Source: Colwellia sp. MB3u-45
GTDB taxonomy: Bacteria; Pseudomonadota; Gammaproteobacteria; Enterobacterales; Alteromonadaceae
DNA length: 64,000 nt
NCBI RefSeq assembly: GCF_014077005.1
Contig: NZ_JACGVC010000042.1
Location: 1-64,000, forward strand
Direction: 5' to 3'
The translations under genes and the position numbers were made by a program. This document shows, in pieces, positions 8,730-17,469 of the stretch (positions within the stretch are counted from its first letter, which is position 1; each line of letters opens with the position of its first letter). Below the pieces are notes generated by a model, which saw only the letters and a program-made list of their open reading frames with translations, searched no databases and was not told where the DNA came from.

Positions 8730-9608
8730 ATGCACCCGAGAATAGAAGAAATAAAGCAGCATCGTTACGTCAAATCAATACTTGGCTTTTTGTTATTGTT
8801 TTTTAACAATTTTCAAAAAGAACGTATTCATGTCACTGCCGGCTATTTATCTTATGTTACCTTGATGTCTTTGGTGCCTTTGATGGTGGTGATGTTATCG
8901 GTGATGACCGCTTTCCCTATTTTTTCTGAAATAAGAGAATTGATAGAAAATTTTATCTATCAGAACTTTGTCCCAGCTTCTGGTGATGTTGTGCAAGAGC
9001 ACATTACTGGCTTTGTCAGCAATGCCTCTAAAATGTCTGCTATAGCCATTACTGCGCTATTTATTTTTGCCATGTTACTGATTTCAGCGATTGATCAATG
9101 TTTAAATAAATTATGGCGAGTCAATGAAAAACGTCGAATTATCACATCATTTTCAATGTATTGGATGGTATTAAGCTTAGGTCCAGTTTTGGTGGGGAGT
9201 AGTTTGGTCATGACCTCCTATATTCTGTCGTTGGTATCGATAGGGGATTATGATTTATTAGGGCTAAGCAATATTGCTGTTCAGGCTCTGCCGTTAGTCG
9301 CTTCAATAGCCGCTTTTTTTATTTTATATATGGTGGTGCCCAATAAGGTTGTTCCTGCTAGATTTGCGCTTGCGGGGGCGACCTTAGCCGCGGTTTTATT
9401 TGAGATAGCAAAAAAATCTTTTGCAATTTATGTGACACAACTTCCTTCTTATGAGGCTATATATGGTGCGTTATCAAGTATTCCTATTCTATTTTTATGG
9501 GTATACTTGAGCTGGTTGGTGGTGCTTGTAGGGGCATTATTTACCGTGTCATTAGAAGATTATGACAGCGAAAAAAAGGCAAAATCATCTCAGCAAGCTG
9601 CTGATTAA
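8730..9608 (+). CDS. YihY/BrkB family inner-membrane protein
   Basis: A polytopic membrane protein of the YihY/virulence factor BrkB family (once proposed to be RNase BN, now not accepted). About six membrane segments are visible, beginning at residues 16-24 and 45-65, then near 105, 140-165, 180-200 and 245-270. The family signature is near the N-terminus ([19 protein letters not shown]). The 292 residues match E. coli YihY. The C-terminus is charged and cytoplasmic. It lies downstream of the typA terminator with about 40 nt to pip, so yihY-pip-dtd is probably one transcript, the same neighbourhood order as yihY-dtd in E. coli. The substrate is unknown. Confidence 0.9.
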   Translation: MHPRIEEIKQHRYVKSILGFLLLFFNNFQKERIHVTAGYLSYVTLMSLVPLMVVMLSVMTAFPIFSEIRELIENFIYQNFVPASGDVVQEHITGFVSNASKMSAIAITALFIFAMLLISAIDQCLNKLWRVNEKRRIITSFSMYWMVLSLGPVLVGSSLVMTSYILSLVSIGDYDLLGLSNIAVQALPLVASIAAFFILYMVVPNKVVPARFALAGATLAAVLFEIAKKSFAIYVTQLPSYEAIYGALSSIPILFLWVYLSWLVVLVGALFTVSLEDYDSEKKAKSSQQAAD

Positions 9609-9648
9609 ATATAAGTAGACTGAATAGATTATCTATAAGGAGCGGTAT

Positions 9649-10623
9649 ATGTCTAGAGTGCTTTTCCCCAATATTACGGTTTATCAACAACAATGGCTTG
9701 ACGTTGGAGATGGACATCAACTCTACCTTGAGCAGTCAGGTAACCCCAATGGTATTGCCGTGGTATATCTACATGGTGGCCCTGGCGGCGGAACAAGTAA
9801 AGATCATCGCCGATACTTTGATCCCGACAAATACCGTATTATTTTATTCGATCAACGCGGTTGTGGACGTTCTACACCATCGCCCAGTGTTCGCCATAAT
9901 ACCCCCGCGCATTTAGTTGCTGATCTTAAGCTAATCCGTCAACATTTAAGTATTTCACATTGGTTAGTGGCTGGAGGTTCATGGGGCACCACCTTGGCAT
10001 TGCTTTATGGCATTCAATATCCTGAAACCGTGTTAGGTTTTATTTTAAGAGGCGTTTTCCTTGGCACAACATCTGAATACGACTGGTTGTATGGTCAAGA
10101 TGGCGCCGCCGGATTTTTTCCTGAATATTACCGAGAATTTACTGAGCAACTTATTGACGTTAAAGCTGATAATATTGTTCAAGGCTATTATGATGTGCTG
10201 ACGGGAAGCAATGAAATTGCCGCTATTGCCGCCAGTAAAGCTTGGTGCTTATGGGAGCTTAGGTTGTCAACCATTGAGCATCACCCTATTGATATCCATC
10301 ACATAGAAGATTCACATCAAGCCTTATGTATGGCGAACATATCGAGCCATTATTTTGTCAATAAATGCTTTATTGAGGAGGGCCTGATTTTAGCGTCGAT
10401 TGAAAAAATTAAAGCGATACCGGCGATTATCTTACATGGTCGCTATGACATGGTTTGCCAATTGCGTAACGCGGATCAGTTGGTGAAAAAATGGCCCAAT
10501 GCACAATTACAAATATTACCCAAAGCAGGGCATAGCGGTTTTGAATCTCAAACGATTGATGGCTTTTGCAAAGCAACAGACACTATGGCTAATTTTATTG
10601 CCGAACGCAGAGAGCGTGATTAA
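9649..10623 (+). CDS. pip: Prolyl aminopeptidase (alpha/beta hydrolase, family S33)
   Basis: Removes N-terminal proline from peptides in the cytoplasm. The alpha/beta-hydrolase fold is clear: oxyanion motif HGGPG (42-46), nucleophile elbow GGSWGTT with Ser111, acid Asp267 (HGRYDMV) and His295 (KAGHSGF). The motif DQRGCGRS (68-75) is typical of bacterial proline iminopeptidases. The 324 residues are a normal length. A strong AAGGAGC precedes the ATG by about 7 nt. The stop codon is followed directly by the dtd start codon. Other S33 specificities are possible, but the match to prolyl aminopeptidase is strong. Confidence 0.9.
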   Translation: MSRVLFPNITVYQQQWLDVGDGHQLYLEQSGNPNGIAVVYLHGGPGGGTSKDHRRYFDPDKYRIILFDQRGCGRSTPSPSVRHNTPAHLVADLKLIRQHLSISHWLVAGGSWGTTLALLYGIQYPETVLGFILRGVFLGTTSEYDWLYGQDGAAGFFPEYYREFTEQLIDVKADNIVQGYYDVLTGSNEIAAIAASKAWCLWELRLSTIEHHPIDIHHIEDSHQALCMANISSHYFVNKCFIEEGLILASIEKIKAIPAIILHGRYDMVCQLRNADQLVKKWPNAQLQILPKAGHSGFESQTIDGFCKATDTMANFIAERRERD

Positions 10624-11061
10624 ATGATAGCCTTGATGCAAAGAGTATCCGAAGCAAGTGTCACCGTGGATCATAATATTGTTGGGGAAATCGAGCAGGG
10701 TTTATTGGTGTTTTTAGCGATTGAACCTGCAGATACCCAAGCAAAGGCTAAGCGCTTAGCTGAACGTGTTGCCGGTTACCGAATTTTTGCTGATGATGAG
10801 GGTAAAATGAATCTAAATGTTCAGCAAGTCGGTGGTGAAATATTAGTCGTTTCACAGTTTACCTTAGCGGCGAATACCACAAAGGGAATGCGACCGAGTT
10901 TTACCCGTGCAGCACCGCCAAGATTGAGTGCCGCGCTTTATCAATATTTTTGTCAGCAATTGCGCGAGCTTGGCTTTAGAACTCCGACCGGGGTTTTTGG
11001 TGCTGACATGCAGGTGCGCTTATTAAATGACGGTCCGGTAACCATCAATCTACAAGGTTAA
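10624..11061 (+). CDS. dtd: D-aminoacyl-tRNA deacylase
   Basis: DTD hydrolyses D-amino acids (and glycine) mischarged on tRNAs. At 145 residues it matches E. coli. The SQFTLAA motif (about 78-84), TTKGMRPSF and the chiral-proofreading Gly-cisPro motif NDGPVTI at the C-terminus are present. It starts at the base after the pip stop and belongs to the same transcript. It converges on the methyltransferase gene with 26 nt between stops; no terminator is visible in that gap. Confidence 0.95.
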   Translation: MIALMQRVSEASVTVDHNIVGEIEQGLLVFLAIEPADTQAKAKRLAERVAGYRIFADDEGKMNLNVQQVGGEILVVSQFTLAANTTKGMRPSFTRAAPPRLSAALYQYFCQQLRELGFRTPTGVFGADMQVRLLNDGPVTINLQG

Positions 11062-11087
11062 TACAAAATTAATAGCAATAATATTTA

Positions 11088-11858
11088 CTAGTTAGCGCGC
11101 ATATGATGACTAAAAAACTTTCGCCATCTAAGGTATTGTGTTGCGGGTAGATAGGATATTTTTGAACGCTTTTTTAGGTTATCTAGCATCCAATGCTTTG
11201 GCAACAAATGAATAATCACATTGAGATAGCGTGGAATATGAAAGTAGATAATATGATGCGAACTTTGTAGTTGCCTTAAAATGGTCAAGCATAAGTTAAT
11301 TTCTTGATCGTCAAGATCAGGTAAATTCAGTGTTAAACAAGCATCATCTTGTAAGTTATCTATCAGTGCGGTTAACAGCGCAACTCGACTTTGAAAACTA
11401 TTAGCATGGTGTTGATAAACGTCACAAATTAACCAATCAGCGGATGACTTTGCTGGACATTGACTTTGTTGCAGCCAAGCTAAGGCTTCGCTATTTTCAA
11501 TCACTATCTGCTGTTGTAGCGGGTTAAAATAATGTTGAAAGCACTCGATCACCGCTTGAGACAGTTCGATACTCGTGACTTGGATATTGGGCTGTAGCGC
11601 ACTTAAGAATCGACTCAAATTTCCGCCACCAAGACCCAACTCTACCACCTGATTGGGTTGAAAAAACAATAAAGGCATCAAAGCCGCGTAGTGATGAGGT
11701 AAGGTCAGTTTTTCGGGACACCGTAAATGCATAACACTTTGAATAACGTCGTCAAATGCTAACCAGCGATAATGTGCATTTTCACTAATGGTTATTTGGT
11801 CTGTGGTGTTACTGAGGTACACTAGTTGACCTTGGTTAACATGTTGGTTAAGTTTCAC
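11088..11858 (-). CDS. Spermidine synthase-like SAM-dependent methyltransferase-fold protein
   Basis: A Rossmann-fold protein with motif I VVELGLGGGNLSRFL (about 92-106), an acidic ribose-binding residue after strand 2 (SIEL) and a later strand ADWLICDVYQ. This is the arrangement of the spermidine synthase (SpeE-like) domain. It is 256 residues, shorter than true SpeE, lacks a clear N-terminal beta domain, and so probably does not make spermidine. Similar stand-alone proteins in Alteromonadales are annotated spermidine synthase-like. It is divergent from the GNAT fusion gene with 58 nt between the starts. The substrate is unknown. Confidence 0.7.
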   Translation of the reverse strand: MKLNQHVNQGQLVYLSNTTDQITISENAHYRWLAFDDVIQSVMHLRCPEKLTLPHHYAALMPLLFFQPNQVVELGLGGGNLSRFLSALQPNIQVTSIELSQAVIECFQHYFNPLQQQIVIENSEALAWLQQSQCPAKSSADWLICDVYQHHANSFQSRVALLTALIDNLQDDACLTLNLPDLDDQEINLCLTILRQLQSSHHIIYFHIPRYLNVIIHLLPKHWMLDNLKKRSKISYLPATQYLRWRKFFSHHMRAN

Positions 11859-11916
11859 GTGTTGTTAAATTCCTGAAATAAATATATTTCACTTGCCGTA
11901 AGATGAATAATAGACG

Positions 11917-12813
11917 ATGTACAAATGTAGAGCGCCAAAAAATCAAGCTGAACTAGCACAATATTATCAACTACGCTGGCAAGCGCTCCGCCAGCCATCG
12001 CAACAACCCATGGGTAGCGAAAAAGATGAGCTTGAGGCGCAATCATACCATCGGGTCATCGTTGACGATATGGATAACATTGTTGGCGTTGGGCGATTAC
12101 ACAATGCTAGTCAAGCGCAAGCACAAATTCGCTATATGGCGATCAGTGACCCTGTCCGTGGCCAAGGGCTAGGGAAGTTACTGATCAGTGAGTTGGAACG
12201 GATCGCAGCAGAAGCTGGGGTGAAAACCATAGCGTTAAATGCGCGCGTTAATGCGATTAGTTTTTATCAGCGACTTGGTTATAGCGATGAAGGATATTCA
12301 CATACGCTTTTTGGTGACGTAAAGCACAACAAAATGATTAAGAGCATAGCAAAACCTGATAATCATTTAGCTGAACTTGCCGACAACTTACAGCAACTTT
12401 GGCATCAAACTATTCCGCTTAGTAAAGCCATGAATATTCATATTTGCTATTTTGATCAACAAAAACTGCGCACTAATTGTGAGCCAAACTTTAATAAAAA
12501 TCTTCATAATACTATGTTTGCAGGCAGCATTTATACGTTGGCAACCCTGACCGGTTGGGCTTGGGTGTATATGGCTCTGCAAGCACAAGCACAGCAAGCT
12601 GACATTGTATTAGCAGAAGGAAATATTCGCTATAGTGCGCCGCTGCTAGGTGTCGCCTATGCCCAAACCTCGTTAAACCGAGTCACAGGTAGCCTAGAGC
12701 CGTTATTAAAGGGAAAAAATGCTCGCTTTAATATCGAAGTTGAAGTGTGTTGTGGTGATAAGGTTGTCGCACTTTTTACCGGGGCTTATGTTGCTATGGC
12801 AAAACGACAATAA
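11917..12813 (+). CDS. GNAT acetyltransferase-hotdog fusion (YiiD/MadA type)
   Basis: Two domains in one 298-residue chain. Residues 1 to about 145 are a GNAT fold with the acetyl-CoA loop VRGQGLGKLL and the motif ALNARVNAISFYQRLGY. Residues about 150-298 are a hotdog-fold domain of the YiiD C-terminal type (LHNTMFAGSIYTLATLTGW, then IRYSAPLLGVAYA). E. coli YiiD has the same architecture. To my recollection it has been reported as a malonyl-ACP decarboxylase (MadA) that can supply acetyl-ACP for fatty-acid initiation; applying that here is inference. No strong ribosome binding site is seen. It is a single gene, divergent from the methyltransferase. Confidence 0.8.
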   Translation: MYKCRAPKNQAELAQYYQLRWQALRQPSQQPMGSEKDELEAQSYHRVIVDDMDNIVGVGRLHNASQAQAQIRYMAISDPVRGQGLGKLLISELERIAAEAGVKTIALNARVNAISFYQRLGYSDEGYSHTLFGDVKHNKMIKSIAKPDNHLAELADNLQQLWHQTIPLSKAMNIHICYFDQQKLRTNCEPNFNKNLHNTMFAGSIYTLATLTGWAWVYMALQAQAQQADIVLAEGNIRYSAPLLGVAYAQTSLNRVTGSLEPLLKGKNARFNIEVEVCCGDKVVALFTGAYVAMAKRQ

Positions 12814-12934
12814 CCTGTTGGCAGTGGTACTCAAGGTATTAACCTTGCTCGCATAACACCATTTCTGAGTTATTGTTGAGTTGTTGTTGTTGAGTCATTA
12901 TTGAGCGAAAAATTCAAACTAAAAGTAGAGCAAT

Positions 12935-13417
12935 ATGTATAAAATTTTTATAGGGTTTATATTTTGCAGCTTCCTTGCCACGGCAACTGTGCCGGTAAAC
13001 AGCGAGCTTGATGCGGTATTAGATAGTTTTCATCAAGCGGCAGGCGAAGCTAACGAGGAAAAATATCTTGGCTTATTGGCAGAAGATGCTATTTTTCTGG
13101 GTACAGACAGTGCTGAACGTTGGAATAAAAGCGAATTTTCAGCTTTTGTAAAACCTTATTTTAGTCAAGGTAAAGGTTGGTTATATCAGCCAGTTAAACG
13201 TCATATAATGCCAACTAAAGCGGGTGATATTTTCTTTTTTGATGAGTTGCTGGAAAATAAAAGTTATGGCATGTGTCGTGGAAGTGGTTTGTTAATTAAT
13301 ACTGAAAATGGATGGAAAATATTACAATACAATTTATCTATTCCGGTGCCAAATGCTATTGCTCTGCAGGTGGTCGCGTCTATTAAGGGTTATCGAGCCA
13401 CTACTATTAAAAAATAA
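12935..13417 (+). CDS. Exported SnoaL-like (NTF2-fold) domain protein
   Basis: A 160-residue protein with a short signal-like N-terminus (MYKIFIGFIFCSFLATATVP) followed by an NTF2/SnoaL-like fold: LDSFHQAAGEANEEKYLGLLAEDAIFLGTDS, then a central GSGLLINTENGWKILQYNLSIPVPN. Members are mostly of unknown role; some bind small hydrophobic ligands. It stands between the GNAT fusion and the YeeZ-like gene on the same strand, 121 nt after the former and 50 nt before the latter. The small hairpin CAAGGT-ATTA-ACCTTG near 12831 has no T tract and is not a convincing terminator. Confidence 0.7.
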   Translation: MYKIFIGFIFCSFLATATVPVNSELDAVLDSFHQAAGEANEEKYLGLLAEDAIFLGTDSAERWNKSEFSAFVKPYFSQGKGWLYQPVKRHIMPTKAGDIFFFDELLENKSYGMCRGSGLLINTENGWKILQYNLSIPVPNAIALQVVASIKGYRATTIKK

Positions 13418-13467
13418 AGTCAGCTTAATCATCACGGTTAGTGGTGTAATTTTATGGAGAAATTTGA

Positions 13468-14349
13468 ATGACCAGTGTTAGTATTATCGGCTGTGGTTGG
13501 TTAGGGCAGGCGTTAGCGCAACGTTTACTTGCCAGCCATACTAAGCTTATTGCCAGCTACCAATCAGCGCAAAGCCATGACAAACTTAAGGCGCTTAATA
13601 TTCCCGCCACTCAGCTTATTTTACCGCTTGTTGATGATGTGATGAGCTGTAAGCAGCTAGATAAGATTGCCGGTGTTGACCCCAGATTATTTCAACAAGA
13701 TGTGCTGATTATTGCCATACCACCCCAGTTGAAAAAAGGTCGGGTAGATTATCCGTTGAAAATTCAACAGCTAGTGCACCTGGCTGAGTTTGGTAACACT
13801 CAACATATTATTTTACTGAATTCGACAGCCATCTATAATGGTTTGGTGGGTAAAGTCGATGAAGCCAGCCAGTTAAATATGAATGCTGAAAAAGTTGCTA
13901 GCTTACTGGCAGCAGAGCAAGCGGTTAAAAGCTTCTCTAAACGGGTGCATATTTTAAGGTTAGCGGGATTGGTTGGGCCTGATCGACATCCGGGTAAATT
14001 TTTACAAGCAAAACGTGTTTTTGAAAATGCGAGTGCGACAGTGAACCTGGTTCACCAAACCGATGTCGTGAATATTCTTGACCGCCTTATTCATCTTGAC
14101 AGTAATGATAGTAAACAAAGCATTTATAATGTGGTCAGTAATACCGATAGTGATCGCCAAGGTTATTATCAGCTAGCCGCGCAAGCCTTAAATTTACCGA
14201 TACCACAATTTGCCCTCGAGCAAGAGCAGAGCCCAGGTAAAAAAATTATTGGTACCGCATTGCGTGATGAATTGGCTTATCACTATCGCCATGACGACTT
14301 ATTATCTTGGTTAAAAAAGACTGATCCCATCGACTTAGAGAGCGCTTAA
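13468..14349 (+). CDS. NAD(P)-binding epimerase-like protein, YeeZ family
   Basis: An atypical short-chain dehydrogenase/epimerase fold protein. The dinucleotide loop is GCGWLGQAL (about 8-16). A central strand ends in LNSTAIYNG, and LRLAGLVGPDRHPGKF is strikingly like E. coli YeeZ (LRLAGLVGPGRHPGRF), as is VNLVHQTDVVNILDRLI. At 293 residues it is close to the E. coli length. The usual YxxxK pair is not obvious, as in other YeeZ proteins, so catalysis is uncertain. A ribosome binding site (TGGAGA) precedes the ATG. The substrate is unknown. Confidence 0.8.
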   Translation: MTSVSIIGCGWLGQALAQRLLASHTKLIASYQSAQSHDKLKALNIPATQLILPLVDDVMSCKQLDKIAGVDPRLFQQDVLIIAIPPQLKKGRVDYPLKIQQLVHLAEFGNTQHIILLNSTAIYNGLVGKVDEASQLNMNAEKVASLLAAEQAVKSFSKRVHILRLAGLVGPDRHPGKFLQAKRVFENASATVNLVHQTDVVNILDRLIHLDSNDSKQSIYNVVSNTDSDRQGYYQLAAQALNLPIPQFALEQEQSPGKKIIGTALRDELAYHYRHDDLLSWLKKTDPIDLESA

Positions 14350-14383
14350 TCTGTGATTTTGAAAAAATTAAGGTGTAAAAACT

Positions 14384-14653
14384 ATGGCGAATAATGTCAT
14401 TACCAAAATGCTAAAAGCAATCTATCAATATAAAATGACCTTATTATTTTTTATTTTGTGGGCGCATGTTTCATTGTTGAATTTATTTTATGTTAATTAC
14501 CGTGGGCCTATTTTTCTCTGGCAAGAAAATAGCGAATTACGGACTATTCAAACACATTTTTTAATTGCCTTAATCACCACCCTGTTCTTTGTCGCTATCA
14601 CAAAATTAAGAAAAATAAGCAGCAATAAAACCTTTAAAACCAATGGAAAATAG
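14384..14653 (+). CDS. Small two-helix membrane protein, unknown
   Basis: An 89-residue protein with two predicted membrane helices (about 18-37 and 58-76), a 20-residue loop between them (VNYRGPIFLWQENSELRTIQ) and a basic C-terminus. AAGGTG lies 10 nt before the ATG. It follows the YeeZ-like gene by 34 nt and is followed at once by a terminator, so it is the last gene of that transcript. I do not recognise the family. Confidence 0.55.
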   Translation: MANNVITKMLKAIYQYKMTLLFFILWAHVSLLNLFYVNYRGPIFLWQENSELRTIQTHFLIALITTLFFVAITKLRKISSNKTFKTNGK

Positions 14654-14660
14654 CCAATAA

Positions 14661-14689
14661 AAAACCCGACTTTACTCGGTCGGGTTTTT
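14661..14689 (+). terminator. Bidirectional terminator between two convergent transcripts
   Basis: AAAACCCGAC (14661-14670) and GTCGGGTTTT (14679-14688) flank an 8-nt loop, with A and T tracts on either side. It ends the plus-strand genes and the minus-strand SPFH operon. Confidence 0.92.
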
Positions 14690-14705
14690 GCCTACTTAAG
14701 CTGTG

Positions 14706-15644
14706 CTAAGGTTTATTGTGAATACCTGCCGTGGCTAGCCATTGTTTAAAATCAAGCAAATTCGCGGGCAGAATAACTTTGGTGGATGGTTGACTCAAGC
14801 CTTTCATTTGTTGCAGATATTGCTCACTTAATTGCATATCTAAAGCTTGTTCACCGCCGGGTTGCTCAATAGCCGCCGCTAGCTTACTAATAGAGTCGCC
14901 AGTGGCTTGTGCAATGGTTAATATTTCTGCCGCCTTACCTTCAGCCGAGTTAATTCTGCGCTGCTTTTCACCTTCAGACAAATTAATCAATTCGGTCATT
15001 TTTCCTTCTGAACGATTAATGCGACTCGCTCTATCACCTAAACTTTTTGCCAAAATAGCGCGGCGTTCACGTTCGGCGTTAACCTGCATTTCCATCGCGT
15101 TGCGAACAGTCACGGGTGGGGTAATGTTCTTAATTTCGTAGCGGTGAACTTTAATGCCCCAGCTTTCGCCTGCTTTATCAAGCACCTCTACCACTTTCGC
15201 GCTAATGACATCGCGCTCTTCAAAAGTGCGATCTAACTCTAAAGTACCGATGACTGAGCGGGTAGTGGTTTGGGCAAGTTGCATAGCAGCGAAGCGGTAG
15301 TCGGTTATACCGTAGCTTGCCTTGTAGGCATCAATCACTTGGATGTAAATAACACCATCAACTTCGACATAAACTTCGTCTTTTGAGAAACACTCTTGAG
15401 GCGGCACATCTATGGTTTCTTCTTTCTGGTCTTGAATAAATGCCACGCGATCAATAAAAGGTAAGAGTAAATGAAAGCCCGCTTCTAAGGTGCAACGATA
15501 TCTCCCTAAGCGTTCAATAATATAAACTGATTTTGTTGGTACTAAACAAATAGCTTGGAAAAACTTAAAGGCTAGAAACAAGAAGATAAATGCCCAAATA
15601 GCCAATACCGCTAAATCGATAGTGTTTGCATCAATAGCTATCAT
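14706..15644 (-). CDS. SPFH/band 7 (stomatin-like) membrane protein, second copy
   Basis: An N-terminal membrane anchor (about 11-32) precedes an SPFH/PHB domain (about 38-190: VYIIERLGRYRCTLEAGFHL, FIDRVA, VDGVIYIQV) and a long charged coiled coil rich in INxSEGxxQ and AEGKAAE repeats. Stomatin-family proteins oligomerise into ring or cage assemblies in the membrane and often partner with an NfeD protein. The start overlaps the stop of the upstream paralogue by 4 nt (ATGA), so they are translationally coupled. It has 312 residues. It differs from its partner mainly in a divergent C-terminal tail. Confidence 0.88.
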   Translation of the reverse strand: MIAIDANTIDLAVLAIWAFIFLFLAFKFFQAICLVPTKSVYIIERLGRYRCTLEAGFHLLLPFIDRVAFIQDQKEETIDVPPQECFSKDEVYVEVDGVIYIQVIDAYKASYGITDYRFAAMQLAQTTTRSVIGTLELDRTFEERDVISAKVVEVLDKAGESWGIKVHRYEIKNITPPVTVRNAMEMQVNAERERRAILAKSLGDRASRINRSEGKMTELINLSEGEKQRRINSAEGKAAEILTIAQATGDSISKLAAAIEQPGGEQALDMQLSEQYLQQMKGLSQPSTKVILPANLLDFKQWLATAGIHNKP

Positions 15645-16561
15645 GATTTTGCTCCTTGAGTATTTTGTGTTACTTTTTCCATACCTTGAAAAAAGCCTTC
15701 TAATTTAGCCACTTCGCTTGGCACGATTGACACGTCAGCATGTTGTAGAATATTGCCGGTTTGCGCAATAAACTGTTCTAATAAACGCATTTTTATCGCT
15801 TTTTCGCCACCCGGCTGGGCTGCCGCTTTGGCAATGAAGTTGATGCCTTCTGCCGACGCTTGCGTAAGAATCGCTATCTCTTGTGCTCGGCCATGGGCTT
15901 CGTTAATTTGTTTTTGTTTATCGCCTTCAGATAAGTTGATCGCTTCTTGGCGAACACCTTCGGATAGATTAATCGTCGACTCTTTTTCCGCTTCTGCTAA
16001 GGTAATTTCAGCCCGCTTTTGCCGTTCAGCTTCCATTTGTTTTTCTAGGGTATGAATAACATTGTCAGAGGGGGTAATATTGCGCACTTCATAGCGTAAT
16101 ACTTTAATGCCCCAAGGGTCTGAGGCTTTATCAATTTCACGCACAATAGTTTCATTTAGCGTGTCGCGCTCAGAAAATGTTTGGCTTAAGTTTAATTTAC
16201 CAATTTCAGAACGCATGGTTGTTTGCGCTAAATTAACGCTAGCGCGACGGTAATCTTCAATACCATAACTGGCTTTAGCACCGTCCATTACTTGAATATA
16301 GACTAAGCCGTCAACATTAATTTGAATGTTGTCGCGTGAAATACAACTTTGCGCCGGTATATCCAACACTTGTTCACGGGTTTCATGACGATAAGCGACG
16401 CGGTCAATAAAAGGGATTAGAAAATGCAGCCCTGGTGGCGTAATGGCGCGAAATTTTCCTAGACGTTCTATGACACAAACCTCTTTCATTTGCACTATCA
16501 GTACTAGCTTGACAACAATAAACAGTAAGGCTAGAAAAACAAAGGTAACCGTAGCTAACAT
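15641..16561 (-). CDS. SPFH/band 7 (stomatin-like) membrane protein, QmcA-like
   Basis: A 306-residue paralogue of the next gene, with an N-terminal hydrophobic anchor (about 2-24), an SPFH domain (VCVIERLGKFRAITPPGLHFLIPFIDRVAY and VDGLVYIQV) and a C-terminal coiled coil (AEAEKESTINLSEGVRQEAINLSEGD). Length and position beside nfeD resemble E. coli qmcA (ybbK) beside ybbJ. It has a good ribosome binding site (AAGGAG). Tandem SPFH genes with overlapping ends suggest a hetero-oligomer, which is inference. Confidence 0.88.
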   Translation of the reverse strand: MLATVTFVFLALLFIVVKLVLIVQMKEVCVIERLGKFRAITPPGLHFLIPFIDRVAYRHETREQVLDIPAQSCISRDNIQINVDGLVYIQVMDGAKASYGIEDYRRASVNLAQTTMRSEIGKLNLSQTFSERDTLNETIVREIDKASDPWGIKVLRYEVRNITPSDNVIHTLEKQMEAERQKRAEITLAEAEKESTINLSEGVRQEAINLSEGDKQKQINEAHGRAQEIAILTQASAEGINFIAKAAAQPGGEKAIKMRLLEQFIAQTGNILQHADVSIVPSEVAKLEGFFQGMEKVTQNTQGAKS

Positions 16562-16627
16562 AAAGATGCTCCTTTTCTTATTTTATAATTTTTAAATGGC
16601 GTTAAATTGAGGCTTAACCTCTACGGT

Positions 16628-17080
16628 CTATTTGATAGGTTCAACCACTAAAGAAATATTTTCTTTACATACAATAGCGGCTTCACTACCCGCCTGGATA
16701 ATAGAACCATCACTTAACGCTGTCCATGTTGTGCCTTGATACTCAACTCTACCTGCTTGTGTACCTGGGCCTATTTGTTCGAGTACGCGTACTTTTTTAC
16801 CATAAATATCGACCTCTTCATAAATATTTTCAATAATCGTTTCACCCGCAAAAAATCGCTCGGTAATAAAATAAACTAAAATCAGTAGAAAGGTGGCGAG
16901 GATGAACCAGGTGGTAAGGGTTAATACCCAAGTATCAAGTATTTGTTGTTGTACACCAACAGCGACAAGCAATGAGGCTATGCCTAAATTAAGTAAAATA
17001 CCGCCTGGAACAAAAATCTCTAAACAGGCGAATAAAATAGCTAGGGCGAGCCAAGTTTCAAAAAATAGTATGTATTCCAT
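16628..17080 (-). CDS. NfeD family membrane protein (YbbJ-like)
   Basis: A small NfeD protein with two or three membrane helices (about 4-25, 30-45 and 52-75) and a C-terminal OB-fold domain (VRVLEQIGPGTQAGRVEYQGTTWTALSDG). It is the usual partner of stomatin-like proteins and probably anchors or caps their oligomers. The frame opens with a GTG at 17086, but the ATG at 17080 has AGAGG 5 nt upstream and is preferred, giving 150 residues. It is the first gene of the minus-strand nfeD-SPFH-SPFH operon; 66 nt separate it from the next gene. Confidence 0.85.
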   Translation of the reverse strand: MEYILFFETWLALAILFACLEIFVPGGILLNLGIASLLVAVGVQQQILDTWVLTLTTWFILATFLLILVYFITERFFAGETIIENIYEEVDIYGKKVRVLEQIGPGTQAGRVEYQGTTWTALSDGSIIQAGSEAAIVCKENISLVVEPIK

Positions 17081-17302
17081 TGCCACCTCTATGATGTATG
17101 TGCGGTTAATTTTACGTTAACAGCGATCCATTCAAAGTAGCAAGCACGACATATTATGTCAAGTGATTCAGGTTAAAGGCAATTATGTGAAAGAAAGTTG
17201 GCGCTAGGAATTATTTGATAAGATAAGTAATCAATTGGGTATAAGCATGGTTTTAGTTAATGAAGGTACTAATGCCTTGCAAGGCAGGATGTCTGAGCAA
17301 GG

Positions 17303-17413
17303 CCTGAACATGGTTACTTCTTCATATCCATGTGATGGTGACATACCGTTCATCCTGAACATCGTTACTCTTTCATATCCATGTGATCGTAACATACCCT
17401 TCCTCCTGAACAT
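17303..17413. repeat. Tandem repeat, two 51-bp units plus a partial third
   Basis: Units start at 17303, 17354 and (partial, 9 bp) 17405, each beginning CCTGAACAT. The two full units differ by about eight substitutions and no indels. Each contains an imperfect dyad around ATGTGATGGTGACAT. Because 51 is a multiple of three, an open frame runs through the array on both strands (81 codons on plus from 17235, 65 on minus), giving 17-residue periodic peptides, with SYPCD per unit on plus and SHGYE on minus. Neither frame has a good ribosome binding site. The rest of the 17081-17469 gap shows no gene. Confidence 0.8.
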
Positions 17414-17441
17414 AAAAAAGCCAAACATGAATGTTTGGCTT
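17413..17441 (-). terminator. Terminator of hutH
   Basis: On the minus strand AAGCCAAAC pairs with GTTTGGCTT across a 6-nt loop and is followed by TTTT. It lies 28 nt after the hutH stop and abuts the tandem repeat. Confidence 0.9.
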
Positions 17442-17469
17442 GATTCAGTTAACTTAAATTTAACTGGAA

